Below are positions 18,201-26,225 of a stretch of DNA of 46,776 nt, piece after piece. Every line of letters begins with the position of its first letter. The stretch's first letter is position 1. Below the pieces are notes generated by a model. That model did not search any database, was not told where the DNA came from, and saw only the letters and a program-made list of their open reading frames with translations. Source of the stretch: Sphingobacterium sp. (GTDB lineage Bacteria; Bacteroidota; Bacteroidia; Sphingobacteriales; Sphingobacteriaceae); the NCBI GenBank assembly GCA_031277685.1, contig JAITLV010000019.1, positions 1 to 46,776 on the forward strand, given 5' to 3'. Made by a program: the position numbers and the translations under genes.

Positions 18201-18301
18201 AGCGAATGCATGAACTTGCGATCTATCACTTTATGATGAACTTCTATCGGATGCAGATCGGCAGATATGGACAGCATAAGATTGAAAATATCTATACCTA
18301 A
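15221..18301 (+). CDS. lanB: Class I lanthipeptide dehydratase (LanB), full length
   Basis: The 1026-residue protein has the full LanB layout. The glutamylation domain begins near residue 40 and bears the hallmark RSTPFGLFAG at 90-99 and a second block with GNVGGSSSGNLLARFAYM. The elimination (SpaB_C) domain runs from about 748 to 1010, with WVYAKIFCG at its start and FIRYDDPTPHIRLRM near 787-801. LanB enzymes use glutamyl-tRNA to glutamylate Ser/Thr of a precursor and then eliminate glutamate to give dehydroalanine or dehydrobutyrine. Having both domains argues against a PEARL-type tRNA ligase, which lacks the elimination domain. No LanC cyclase, LanT exporter or LanP protease is nearby. Its last codon overlaps by four bases the stop of the convergent response regulator gene. 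Confidence 0.93.
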   Translation: MNTFVSEDYFLLRSPLLDLEKITKLIELSDFDAIVSQLRHIYQDRRLRDAIYLASPTFLDEIEKWLDYGNNAQIKAIRTLFKYTIRMATRSTPFGLFAGIALGNISTDTSSKVALTRDQTEQTILRLDMQVLTEVIDLISKDRDIVKELTYYSNPTIYKQSNWYKYYKQTDGKNALTQVRATPVLKAILALFDQGEGKVSYMLLDSLLQQHGVTEEQAFQYIDKLKQLSLISSELQFNVVGDLYLDQIIRTLRKVDTKHCYLPLMLSVVNSLQENIQIAMRKEKVVEQLKVHFSSLDFNKLIQGDLLLGMANNQISHSVLTGLEKQLQNLLVLNNPPPTDDFDLFRAEFQQQFGDRMVPLLHALDVDTGIGYGSNKNTYRMMDEILADLNSGKRKSRLDKPHSYQKLVIEKFLKSSMNHFTEIDITDENLQNIGMVSDQFIPKSFYAFGNLLQGEEGEIFFNLGNVGGSSSGNLLARFAYMDPKLADAMNKSAIKEQEHYGTTQLAEIAYLPDVRVGNILHRPGIHMLSIGLTAAPDAVQKQVGINDLYVFAKTGKLYLWSKTFNQIIEPRLTSAHDFSDGMNLYKFLADFQFQHHRLDIEWNWGILKDQPRLPRVRYKNIILSREQWRLSKISKSPETALEKRSLIATIRQKCTLPLHVVLINGDNELLLNLDNSLCIEILLEQLVKKDVILTENILDHYKSPVKDITGQSYANELIIPFRSTAMIQQDCTPPLAVDLRRNFPLGSSWVYAKIFCGCNTADSILKDHIPVIISKLKQEKIVKKWFFIRYDDPTPHIRLRMELFEQQDYQHVVTCLNDSLLGLIENEQIAKLSYDTYIREIERYTPYCMEKSEKLFYLESELIIKKIQSSTQINERWKLAFYYVDCILENAGFTWAEKRDFCHTMYSLYLQEFGNEKQIKIQLNQKFKERKHWFDKLILRNTSVTYELELNRVQKEIFTLIKSNEPNLSCLQTIKSLLSSYIHMFINRLFISDQRMHELAIYHFMMNFYRMQIGRYGQHKIENIYT

Positions 18302-18999
18302 TTCAGTCCCATCCTTGTAAAAAACTGACTACGATATTGTAACCCGATACCGAGTTCAGTCCCATCTTTGAGTATAACTTTGCTTGCCTCCACCCCTTTT
18401 ATATACTTCAGATTAACGATATAAGAACGATGCATACGGGCAAACATATCCCAAGGCAATGTCGCTTCCATCTCCTTCATGGTACAAAGAAGTGTTTGCA
18501 TCCCCTCGGCCGAATAGATCTGAATATAGTCACCCCAAGCCTTTAGGTAATAGATATCATTTGGATTAATGAATATGGTCTTGTTTCTATCTTTAACTTT
18601 AATTGCTTTACTTTCTCCTTGCGCTCCACGCGAGAACAAAATGGCTTTCTGAACTTTCTCTATAGCCTTCACTAGCCGTTCCTCAGTTAGCAGAGGTTTC
18701 AAGATATAATCAATTACGTCGAGTTCAAAACCGTCAACAGCATATTCATAATGAGCGGTTATAAAGATTACAAAAGGTGGGTGGGCAAGTCCTTTCAGGA
18801 AGGCCACGCCATCCATCTCAGGCATATCGATATCGGATAGGATAAGGTCGATCCTGTGCTGCTTCAGTATTTCAATAGCTAGAGTCGGATTTTCGTAGAC
18901 GCCCATAATTTCAATAACGCCGATCTTGTTAGCTAGCTTCTCGAGGCGCATTCTAGCTATTGGTTCATCCTCTATAAGAATAGTTTTTATTCTATACAT
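18298..18999 (-). CDS. LytTR-family response regulator
   Basis: The 233-residue protein has a receiver domain at 1-120 (LIEDEPIARMRLEKL, phospho-acceptor Asp56 in LSDIDMPEMDG, ITAHY, ILKPL) and a LytTR DNA-binding domain at about 135-230 (FINPNDIYYLKAWGDYIQIY, then RMHRSYIVNLKYIKGVE). It is encoded with, and 20 bases after, a LytS-type histidine kinase. It is convergent with the LanB gene, sharing a four-base overlap at the two stop codons. The position suggests control of the RiPP locus or of its export, but the operator was not identified. Confidence 0.95.
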   Translation of the reverse strand: MYRIKTILIEDEPIARMRLEKLANKIGVIEIMGVYENPTLAIEILKQHRIDLILSDIDMPEMDGVAFLKGLAHPPFVIFITAHYEYAVDGFELDVIDYILKPLLTEERLVKAIEKVQKAILFSRGAQGESKAIKVKDRNKTIFINPNDIYYLKAWGDYIQIYSAEGMQTLLCTMKEMEATLPWDMFARMHRSYIVNLKYIKGVEASKVILKDGTELGIGLQYRSQFFTRMGLN

Positions 19000-19019
19000 A
19001 ACGAATTAATTCTTTTATT

Positions 19020-20144
19020 TTACTGATTTCTCTCTTCTTTTCCTAACAACTCTACCATAAGTTCAGTGCAGTAAGTTCCCGCATCAGAAGTGGTTTTTAA
19101 GGTATATCGGTTAGGGTAATAAAGCTCTAACCGCTTCTGAACATTTTGTATACCAAGTCCACCAACGTAATTTTCAGGTTTAGGTAGTTCCCGGTAAGCG
19201 TTCGAGACATGCATATATAAAATATGATTTTTCAGGGATATATCTATTTTGACCCATGCATTAGATACACTTGTCCGAGGACCGTGTTTGAAGGCATTCT
19301 CTACAAATGGAAAAAAAATCAAGGGAACCAGCGTACAATATTCGTCGTCAGTTTCAAGATTAACGTTGATCTGGAGTGATTCATTATATCGGAGTCTTTC
19401 AAGCTCCACATAATCCCGAATCAATTGAAATTCTCTGGATAATTCTATCTGTGGCTGGTTACTTTCATGTAGTAAATAGACCATCATACCACTAAGGCGC
19501 ATCATACTTTGCTCACCTCGGTCATCCTTATCGGATACCAGAACATAAATACTATAAAGTGTGTTTAGCAAAAAATGGGGATTAATCTGATGTTTGAGAA
19601 AGGCTAATTCGAGCTGCACGTTATTTAATTCGAGCTCAGCATTTCTAAGTTCCAGCCTGACTTTCATATTTCTTACACTCATAAAGGACTGCACAATCTT
19701 AACAGTCAAAGGAAATGCAACTAAGAAAATAAAATCCAAAAGATAGTCGGTAATGGACGAAATCCGGAAGGCTCCAAGGATTCCTTTATCCCTCATAAAT
19801 AGCAAATAATCCTTGAGCCGCTCATCCGGCGATAGAAAGTTTAGCGTTAATAGCGCACTGCAATACGTCAGTACGGACCACCAAGCATAAATGACCACCA
19901 GCCATAATAGGCATAGTACAAATTTTCCTTGAATAAACCAGCGCGGTATAACGATATATGAAGTGACATAAAATATAGATAGAAGCGAAAAAACATCCTT
20001 CAGGAGAAGTAACCAGGAACTATTTGGATCTATCCGCTGGTATCCGACAAGCTGCATACCTAAAACAATAAACCAAAAGCACAAGTGAAAAACAATGCGC
20101 TTCACAGGATTATAATTCTGAAAAAATTCAGCTACCGATGTCAT
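19020..20144 (-). CDS. LytS-type sensor histidine kinase
   Basis: The 374-residue protein has four membrane helices in residues about 15-165, a coiled-coil linker rich in LELRNAELELNN, then the His_kinase domain with phospho-acceptor His190 in HQINPHFLLNTLYS. The HATPase domain carries the N box FFPFVENAFKHG and the G box GGLGIQNVQKRLELYYPNR. It would autophosphorylate and pass phosphate to the LytTR regulator encoded next to it. No extracytoplasmic sensor domain is present, so it probably senses a membrane-embedded or small signal. It may also speak to the receiver-only protein in the convergent RiPP operon; that is an inference. Confidence 0.94.
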   Translation of the reverse strand: MTSVAEFFQNYNPVKRIVFHLCFWFIVLGMQLVGYQRIDPNSSWLLLLKDVFSLLSIFYVTSYIVIPRWFIQGKFVLCLLWLVVIYAWWSVLTYCSALLTLNFLSPDERLKDYLLFMRDKGILGAFRISSITDYLLDFIFLVAFPLTVKIVQSFMSVRNMKVRLELRNAELELNNVQLELAFLKHQINPHFLLNTLYSIYVLVSDKDDRGEQSMMRLSGMMVYLLHESNQPQIELSREFQLIRDYVELERLRYNESLQINVNLETDDEYCTLVPLIFFPFVENAFKHGPRTSVSNAWVKIDISLKNHILYMHVSNAYRELPKPENYVGGLGIQNVQKRLELYYPNRYTLKTTSDAGTYCTELMVELLGKEERNQ

Positions 20145-20646
20145 GTCCCCCCTAATGTTACCAAGTCTAAATATAAAAATATACTTCTAGTTCCACTACC
20201 TATAAATACATCAATTCAATAAAAAATAAGTAACCAATAGGAAGACATAACCAATAAAACTTTTAATATTTTGATTATAAGAATCTTTCATAGGTTGAAT
20301 TTTAATAATTTCAATACAATGATAGTGGAATTGATTGTGAAGTTAAAGATACAATAATTTTCCATGCTTATTTTGGTTTAAAGCTATAAAACTGATTCAT
20401 GGCTTTTGCTGGTTAAATGACACGGCTTATATCTCACTACCTTTGCGCAAGAAGATATTTCCCTTTTTAATTACCTGACATTACACGATTTCGGATGTAT
20501 CCGGACAACCAAAATCAAGTACTATTTTTAAGTTTTGAAAACTGATGTAGCCGCCTTTAGAAAGAACCTCATATTTGGTGTACTTATTAGGGGAATATCC
20601 GATCTAAAATTAGTACATTTGAAATAAGTCAATCTCGATACGACTT
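20145..20646. other. Divergent intergenic region, kinase gene to AraC gene
   Basis: About 500 AT-rich bases between divergent genes have no credible coding frame. Two -7-like boxes read TACCTTTG at 20438-20445 and TACATTTG at 20614-20621. The latter is 25 bases before the AraC start codon and is the better promoter candidate, but neither has a convincing TTTG box 19-21 bases upstream. Confidence 0.45.
20614..20621 (+). promoter_or_regulatory. Possible -7 box for AraC-nitrilase operon
   Basis: TACATTTG matches the Bacteroidota -7 consensus TAnnTTTG and is 25 bases before the start codon at 20647. The expected -33 TTTG is not seen at the right distance, so this is a weak call. Confidence 0.3.
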
Positions 20647-21459
20647 ATGCAAATACTCCCATCAGAATTTTTGTTTCCCTATATCAAGCACTATCTATTT
20701 TTGGAAAGTGGAGAGTATCCATATAGAGCACTGCGTTTATTTTCTGACGGGAATACCGGAATGGTATTTCTGTTCAATCAAGGCCGGTTATCCATCAATC
20801 ATAACCAATATCTTCCTTCTTCTTTTTTATATGGTCAGATCAGTCATTTTCAAGATCTCTCGCTGATCGAAAAAGCTTCATTTATTATTATCGTATTTCA
20901 ACCCGATGGGTTCTACAAATTGCTGGGTATATCCGCACGTGAATTAAGAGATCAGATCATTAGTACACAGGACCTTTTTGGACAGTCAGCGCAAAAGCTT
21001 TACGACCATCTTCTGCATCTTAAAAAATCAACTGATAAAGTAAATACTTTAAATAATTTTTTTTATGATTTAGCTCTTCAACGGAAGTCGCCAAGTCATA
21101 ATTTACTTCCGACTGTGTTACGACATATTGCTTACAAAAAAGGACTAGTGACTGTTGAGCAAATTGTCCAGTATAGTGGCTATACTGAACGGCATATCGA
21201 AAGGTTATTTGCAGAACAGATCGGAATGGGGCCCAAAAAGTTTGGTAACATTGTCCAGCTCCACTCCTTTTTGAAGTTGCTTCGCAATAAAGCTGCTGAA
21301 ATTAGTCTGACCACCATCTGCTATGAGAGTGGATATTTTGATCAGTCTCACCTCATCAGAGCATTTAAGAAATATACAGGGGTCACAACTTCCGACTATC
21401 TAAACAGCACAAATAGACTAGCAATCAATTTTATGGAATTTAAAGACGGAGCGGATTGA
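20647..21459 (+). CDS. AraC-family regulator with DUF6597-like N-terminal domain
   Basis: The 270-residue protein has an N-terminal cupin-like domain of the DUF6597 type (PSEFLFPYIKHYLFLESGEY, then IIIVFQPDGFYKLLGI) and a C-terminal double helix-turn-helix at about 165-255 (VQYSGYTERHIERLFAEQIGMGPKKF, then YESGYFDQSHLIRAFKKYTGVT). It should bind DNA as a ligand-responsive activator. The nitrilase gene starts 68 bases after its stop on the same strand, so the nitrilase is the most likely target or co-expressed partner. Confidence 0.93.
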   Translation: MQILPSEFLFPYIKHYLFLESGEYPYRALRLFSDGNTGMVFLFNQGRLSINHNQYLPSSFLYGQISHFQDLSLIEKASFIIIVFQPDGFYKLLGISARELRDQIISTQDLFGQSAQKLYDHLLHLKKSTDKVNTLNNFFYDLALQRKSPSHNLLPTVLRHIAYKKGLVTVEQIVQYSGYTERHIERLFAEQIGMGPKKFGNIVQLHSFLKLLRNKAAEISLTTICYESGYFDQSHLIRAFKKYTGVTTSDYLNSTNRLAINFMEFKDGAD

Positions 21460-21526
21460 ATGTCGGCTTTGTACAATTTCAATTGGGGTAGCGATATTAA
21501 CTTTGTCTATAGATCAATCAAAAAAT

Positions 21527-22483
21527 ATGGACAAACTAAAAATTGCTACTGCACAATTTGAGCATAAAAGTGGAGATAAAGCCTATAATCTGACAATTAT
21601 TGAGCGACTTGCAAAAGAGGCCGCCGCCCAGGGGGCTGAAGTCATTGCTTTTCACGAATGCTCAATTACAGCATACACTTTCGCCCGAAATTTAGATAAA
21701 CAGCAAATGCTTGCCATCGCTGAATTTGTTCCTGACGGTGAAAGTACCCAGAAGCTGATCGCAATAGCCGATAAATACAACATCACTATTCTTGCCGGCT
21801 TGTTTGAAAAGGATGAAAACGACAAATTATACAAGCCTTATATCTCTGTAGATAGAAATGGATTAATTGCCAAGCACCGGAAACTTCATCCCTTTATAAA
21901 CCCTCATTTAACAGCAGGCCAAGAATATACTATTTTGGACATCAAAGGATGGAAATGTGGCATTTTAATCTGCTATGATAACAATATCATTGAAAATGTC
22001 CGCGCGACAAAACTATTGGGCGCTGAAATTATATTTATGCCGCATGTCACAATGTGTACACCTTCATCCAGACCTGGAGCTGGCTTTGTAGATCCCCAGC
22101 TCTGGCTAAACCGTGAAAATGAACCAATGTCATTACGTTTGGAATTTAACGGAATGAAAGGACGCAGTTGGTTGATGAAATGGCTACCAGCTCGGGCCTA
22201 TGACAATGCAGTTTACGTTGTTTTTGCAAATCCTATAGGTATGGATGACGACCAGTTAAAAAATGGTTGTTCCATGATTTTAGACCCCTTCGGGGATATT
22301 TTGGCTGAATGCCATACATTTGAAGATAGTTTTGTTACGTCCCTAGTTACACGCGAAAAACTAATGCAGGCAGGGGGACATCGTTATATAAGCGCCCGAC
22401 GGCCCGACCTTTATCGTGAAATTATCGGCCAACAACATGAATCATTACATAAAGTAGTCTGGTTACTAGCAGACGATAATTAA
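21527..22483 (+). CDS. Nitrilase-superfamily carbon-nitrogen hydrolase
   Basis: The 318-residue protein from the ATG at 21527 begins MDKLKIATAQF, the family start; an upstream TTG in frame adds eight residues without support. The catalytic triad is Glu44 (AFHECSI), Lys119 (KHRKLHPF) and Cys149 (GILICYDNN). The family hydrolyses amides, carbamoyl groups or nitriles in the cytoplasm through a cysteine thioester. Between the Cys region and the end it has an extended loop (MTCTPSSRPGAGF-like segment after MPHVTM) typical of N-carbamoyl- or amidase-like members. The exact substrate is unknown. It follows an AraC gene and is closed by a strong hairpin at 22501-22537. Confidence 0.92.
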   Translation: MDKLKIATAQFEHKSGDKAYNLTIIERLAKEAAAQGAEVIAFHECSITAYTFARNLDKQQMLAIAEFVPDGESTQKLIAIADKYNITILAGLFEKDENDKLYKPYISVDRNGLIAKHRKLHPFINPHLTAGQEYTILDIKGWKCGILICYDNNIIENVRATKLLGAEIIFMPHVTMCTPSSRPGAGFVDPQLWLNRENEPMSLRLEFNGMKGRSWLMKWLPARAYDNAVYVVFANPIGMDDDQLKNGCSMILDPFGDILAECHTFEDSFVTSLVTREKLMQAGGHRYISARRPDLYREIIGQQHESLHKVVWLLADDN

Positions 22484-22500
22484 TTTCCCTAAACCAAACT

Positions 22501-22537
22501 CCTGATTTAAGGCTTTCTATCATAGCTTTAGATCAGG
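22501..22537 (+). terminator. Hairpin terminator after nitrilase gene
   Basis: Arms at 22501-22514 and 22524-22537 pair over 14 positions, with two G-U wobbles and a 9-base loop, 18 bases after the nitrilase stop codon. The following bases are AT-rich without a clean T-run, so it may be a transcript-stabilising 3' stem as well as a terminator. Confidence 0.6.
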
Positions 22538-23079
22538 TAATTTGATCAGACTTTATTAAACTTTGGTAGTAAATAGTTAATAAGCCCCTCCTTTGGTAAA
22601 TAGCCATTTATACACTTCTATCTTTTGTATTTACAGAAAAAGATGGCTTGTAAGTCAACGTACGGTCAACAATTTCCCTCGCCGATAAGCCCACATATTC
22701 TTTACTAAAGATTTAAAACTGCAGTACACAATTCAGGAAAAGATTCAACATGTCATCATCTTACTGTTTCCTCTTACCTTCTGCATTGCTGATTCTTTCT
22801 ACTAGATCAATCTATTCTTATCTGTTTAATTATTGCATGTTTATCTATTTAAAAATTTACCTCCGATTTTCTCATGCCATTAGCTGGAAAGCATTATCTT
22901 CCACTTCTGTCTGAAAGACTGCATAAACCTTCTTCGAAGACTTTCTTGCTGATTTGACACAGATATTCAATAAATAATTTAAGTAACATTGTTAAAAAAT
23001 CAGGTATTATTTAAAAACAATAGAAGCTAATTTCCATTGGAAAAAATTAATTTAGTAGTAATAAAAATGCAAAGATAAA
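22538..23079. other. Intergenic, possible decayed coding on minus strand
   Basis: About 540 bases lack an intact gene. On the minus strand, one frame between about 22610 and 22815 gives protein-like stretches interrupted by stops, such as IDLVERISNAEGKRKQ and IFSKEYVGLSAREIVDRTLT. They could be the remains of a gene, but no family was recognised and chance is not excluded. Confidence 0.25.
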
Positions 23080-23541
23080 ATGAAACCAATAATTCGAACA
23101 TATCAAAACTCAGATAGAAATGCCTGTATTTCTTCATTTAAAAGTAACATTCCTAAATACTTTGCAAATGAAGAATTGGCTTACTTTGAACAATTTTTAA
23201 ATAAAATTGAATTAAAAGTCGATGGTCTTCATTACGATGTAGTTATTCTTGAAAATCAATTAATTGGTTGTGGCGGATTTGCTGTCTGCGAGAATGACAC
23301 TGCAGTATTAGTATGGGGATTGATTGACAATAACTATCAAAAACTAGGGTTGGGAGAAGCACTAGTTCTACATAGAATTAACGTCATAAAATCTTATTAT
23401 CCAAATCATTCCATAATAATCGACACATCCCAGTATTCGTCAGGCTTTTTCGAAAAATGCGGATTTGTAACGACAGGAATTACAAAAGATCACTATGCCA
23501 TTGGATTAGACAGATACGACATGATCTTAAAAAATTATTAA
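23080..23541 (+). CDS. GNAT-family N-acetyltransferase
   Basis: The 153-residue protein shows the acetyl-CoA loop NNYQKLGLGEALVLHR at about 87-102 (Q-x-x-G-x-G), a preceding strand with LVWGLID, and the C-terminal segment YSSGFFEKCGFVTTG in which Phe/Tyr contacts the acceptor. It acetylates an unknown amine. The gene stands alone, with about 600 bases of non-coding DNA before it and 250 after, so it is probably a single-gene unit. The amino-acid composition is like that of its neighbours. Confidence 0.9.
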   Translation: MKPIIRTYQNSDRNACISSFKSNIPKYFANEELAYFEQFLNKIELKVDGLHYDVVILENQLIGCGGFAVCENDTAVLVWGLIDNNYQKLGLGEALVLHRINVIKSYYPNHSIIIDTSQYSSGFFEKCGFVTTGITKDHYAIGLDRYDMILKNY

Positions 23542-23793
23542 TCACAGCACTAGGCATGTTTCCTCGAAAACCGTCACTATCTATCCATGTGGCTATCACG
23601 CATGTAGATTAATTAATCAGATGGAAGAATTAGAGAATAAGATTGGTGAATGGATTATTGTAAAATTTTTATATATTAGTTTATGAGACCATAATCTAAG
23701 CACCTAAGTGACACTGATGAAAGGAAACTAAAATTGCTCCTTTGATTAATTGGAATATAAATGAAACTAATATAAATCTAAATCAAATTTTCT

Positions 23794-24615
23794 ATGAAAA
23801 TTGCTTTAACATTGATTCTTTTTATGAGTACGCAAGTCCTATTTGGTCAGAAATCCTTGATCCCGCAATGGCAATCGGATACAACTTTGAGATCTCCTGA
23901 ATCGGTTTGGGTTGATTCCAAAAACAAAGTACTCTATGTTTCGAACACGGTAAGCTTCGAGGACAAAGGTGATGCATTTATCAGTAAACTGGATATGGAT
24001 GGAAAGTTTATCAAAAGAAAATGGGTCACGGGGCTCAAAGCTGTACTAGGAATAGGGATTCACAAAAACCTTCTCTACGCTGCAGAAGCAACTTCTCAAT
24101 CCATTGCTATAATTGATATTGAAAAAGCGGCCATCATTAAAAGAATAAAAATTGATGGGGCTGGACTCCTCAATGACATCACAGTTGACTCCAAGGGCAT
24201 TGTTTATGTGAGCGATACAAAAACTAGAAAAATCTATCGTATCGAAAATGGACAACCATCATTGTTTGCCGAGAACCTCAAAGGGGTAAATGGCCTTCTT
24301 GCTGTCGATAAAGACTTGTATATACTATCAGACGGTTCTCTTCTAAAGTTAGATCAAAATAAAAATGCCACTGTAATTTCAAAAGCGATGGAAGGAGGAT
24401 TAGATGGTCTCGTACAGGTCAAAGCCGATGAATTTGTGGTCTCCGGCTGGCAGGGGTTGATCTATTATGTAAAATCTGATGGCTCCAATGAAGTCATACT
24501 TGATACACGCGACAGAAAGATAAGTGCCGCTGATATTGGTTATAACAGATCTTCAGGTATGCTCTATGTACCTACAGTCAAAACAAATATGGTTCAGGCT
24601 TACAAACTGGACTAG
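23794..24615 (+). CDS. Exported SMP-30/NHL-like beta-propeller protein
   Basis: The 273-residue protein has a signal peptide (MKIALTLILFMSTQVLFGQ) and repeats of the kind seen in SMP-30/gluconolactonase and NHL propellers: SPESVWVDSKNKVLYVSN, LLNDITVDSKGIVYVSDT, VNGLLAVDKDLYILSD, ADIGYNRSSGMLYVPT. Each repeat gives a four-stranded blade of a six-bladed propeller. It is periplasmic or secreted. The metal-binding residues of true lactonases could not be confirmed, so an enzymatic role is uncertain; binding of a sugar or lactone is possible. A strong hairpin closes the gene 5 bases after its stop codon. Confidence 0.8.
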   Translation: MKIALTLILFMSTQVLFGQKSLIPQWQSDTTLRSPESVWVDSKNKVLYVSNTVSFEDKGDAFISKLDMDGKFIKRKWVTGLKAVLGIGIHKNLLYAAEATSQSIAIIDIEKAAIIKRIKIDGAGLLNDITVDSKGIVYVSDTKTRKIYRIENGQPSLFAENLKGVNGLLAVDKDLYILSDGSLLKLDQNKNATVISKAMEGGLDGLVQVKADEFVVSGWQGLIYYVKSDGSNEVILDTRDRKISAADIGYNRSSGMLYVPTVKTNMVQAYKLD

Positions 24616-24620
24616 AAAAC

Positions 24621-24649
24621 TTTCCTTTAACCTTACAGGTTAAAGGAAA
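24621..24649 (+). terminator. Perfect 12-bp hairpin after beta-propeller gene
   Basis: TTTCCTTTAACC at 24621-24632 and GGTTAAAGGAAA at 24638-24649 pair perfectly around TTACA. It starts 5 bases past the stop codon, and ATATATTTTT follows within 20 bases, as for an intrinsic terminator. Confidence 0.75.
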
Positions 24650-24795
24650 CGTAAGTATATATTTTTGACTGTCGATTATAGTAATTCTTTCGATCTGTAC
24701 GTTTATGTAAGGAGAAAGGACACCAGCTTATTTATGTATTTTGAAGTAATATCACCAAATATTAGAATATTTTAATCTACTTTGTCTTTTAGTGA

Positions 24796-24826
24796 AATAG
24801 ATTTAGTTTAGTTTCCTAAATCTATT
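24796..24826. repeat. 11-bp inverted repeat before decayed response regulator
   Basis: AATAGATTTAG at 24796-24806 and CTAAATCTATT at 24816-24826 are perfect arms with a 9-base loop. It ends 9 bases before the ATG of the response regulator remnant and may have been its operator or leader hairpin. Confidence 0.4.
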
Positions 24827-24835
24827 CATTAACCT

Positions 24836-25136
24836 ATGTATATTCTTTTAGCTGAAGACGATACCAGAATTGCTGAATTTATAAAAAAGGGTCTTCAATC
24901 ATGTTCATGTCGTCTATGACGTGCAATGGACTAAAATTGGCGGTGGAAAATAACTTCGACTTGCTGATTTTAGATGGGATAAGAAAGTACCCTCTTACCA
25001 TACCCAAGAAAAATATCGGGATTTAAGGCATGAATTATCACTCCATCTTTATTTAAGAAAACGATGTGACCTGAAACAAGAGACTCATATCGATTTTGAG
25101 GCTCAAAAAACAACAGGAATAACGTTAGGAGAATAA
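24836..25136 (+). pseudogene. Remnant of OmpR-type response regulator
   Basis: From the ATG at 24836 the frame reads MYILLAEDDTRIAEFIKKGL, the start of a CusR/OmpR-type receiver with its acidic pair, then hits a stop at 24917-24919. Past a frameshift comes NGLKLAVENNFDLLILDGI, the part of the same domain with the phospho-acceptor Asp, then the resemblance ends. A further 46-codon open stretch to 25136 (beginning YHTQEKYRDLRHELSL) matches nothing recognised and may be the tail of another lost gene. About 170 residues of the regulator, including the DNA-binding domain, are missing, and no sensor kinase is next to it. This is seen directly in translation. Confidence 0.8.
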
Positions 25137-25324
25137 CTTAGTTGCTAATCCAAACTAATATTTGGCCGAACTAAAGATAATTAGGATTAAAAAAGAATGA
25201 AACAGCATTGGTATAATGTCTTTTGTTTCTATAAATGACTGCTTTGTAGAAAAGATAGTAGCTTCTGTCGACTTTTGTGGTATATGTTCCCATATTGATA
25301 TAGTTTTAAAGAAAAACGAATATC

Positions 25325-26098
25325 ATGATTAACTTTCTTCGCTCCAACATCAAGTCATCACTGTTTTGGGTATTCCTTTATTTTGTAGGGCTTGCTATCG
25401 CTGCTTTTATTGCAGATATTCTTCCGGATTTGGATACTTTACTATACTATTTCACAGTGTCTTTTTTTTTAAGCTATTTCCTATTGTACATGGAAAGAAA
25501 GAAGATTACAGTAGTCGGATTTGTTCCAAGAAAAAAATCCGATATTTCTCAACTTTTACTAGGGATAGGATCGGGAGCACTTATGTTTACATGCAACATT
25601 ATAATTATAGTGTTATTGACTAATTTACCAGTCAATTATCGAACAGTAAATTATCTGGATTTAATACCTCTATTTGTATTCAATTTAGCTTCGGCCTTTA
25701 TACAGGAATTTACCTTCCGAGGTTATCCCTTTTTGACATTACTGGAAAAATACGGTGCTTGGGGGGCACAGATTTGTATTGCTATACCTTTTGGCCTAAT
25801 GCATATTCATACTAATATGGATATCAAAACGATAATACTAACCATGTTAACGACTGGTATAGGATCGTTAATTTTTGGCGCCGCATATATTAAGACAAGA
25901 CAACTTTTTCTACCGACAGGGATACACACAGGCTGGAATTTCACTCAGCAGATATTTTTGGAGGTATGGCACAATCGACCTGACCAACATATTCACCAAG
26001 TAAACAATGCGTTTTTATTGTTTGTTATTCCCTATCTAGTGATCATGCTTATAACTTTTTTTCTCATTCAAAAATATTGCCGTAGAAACACAATATAA
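25325..26098 (+). CDS. CPBP-family intramembrane metalloprotease (CAAX/Abi type)
   Basis: The 257-residue protein has about seven or eight membrane helices and the three CPBP motifs. Motif 1 reads Q127-E128-F-T-F-R132-G, where most members have E-E-x-x-x-R. Motif 2 is F-G-L-M-H160, and motif 3 is H201-T-G-W204-N205. The family is related to Rce1 prenyl proteases; bacterial members act in bacteriocin self-immunity and in processing of membrane peptides. The loss of the first glutamate may weaken catalysis or mark a subfamily. It sits 127 bases before a LytS/LytTR pair on the same strand. This combination is often found near peptide-signalling and bacteriocin loci, and the RiPP operon is 7 kb away. 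Confidence 0.9.
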   Translation: MINFLRSNIKSSLFWVFLYFVGLAIAAFIADILPDLDTLLYYFTVSFFLSYFLLYMERKKITVVGFVPRKKSDISQLLLGIGSGALMFTCNIIIIVLLTNLPVNYRTVNYLDLIPLFVFNLASAFIQEFTFRGYPFLTLLEKYGAWGAQICIAIPFGLMHIHTNMDIKTIILTMLTTGIGSLIFGAAYIKTRQLFLPTGIHTGWNFTQQIFLEVWHNRPDQHIHQVNNAFLLFVIPYLVIMLITFFLIQKYCRRNTI

Positions 26099-26225
26099 AA
26101 ACTCAAAAAAACACTAGGGCATAGTTGTAGAGGCTATTTTAACTATCTGAATACTGTTCCCTGTGAACAAAGATTCCACTTATTTTATTCTTGTAATTTA
26201 TTTTTATAAAAGCGATATTTAGATT

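Noticed and set aside
21503..21526. TTG start for the nitrilase gene
   Set aside because: The ATG at 21527 gives the usual MxKLKIATAQ start of the family; the extra eight residues have no support.
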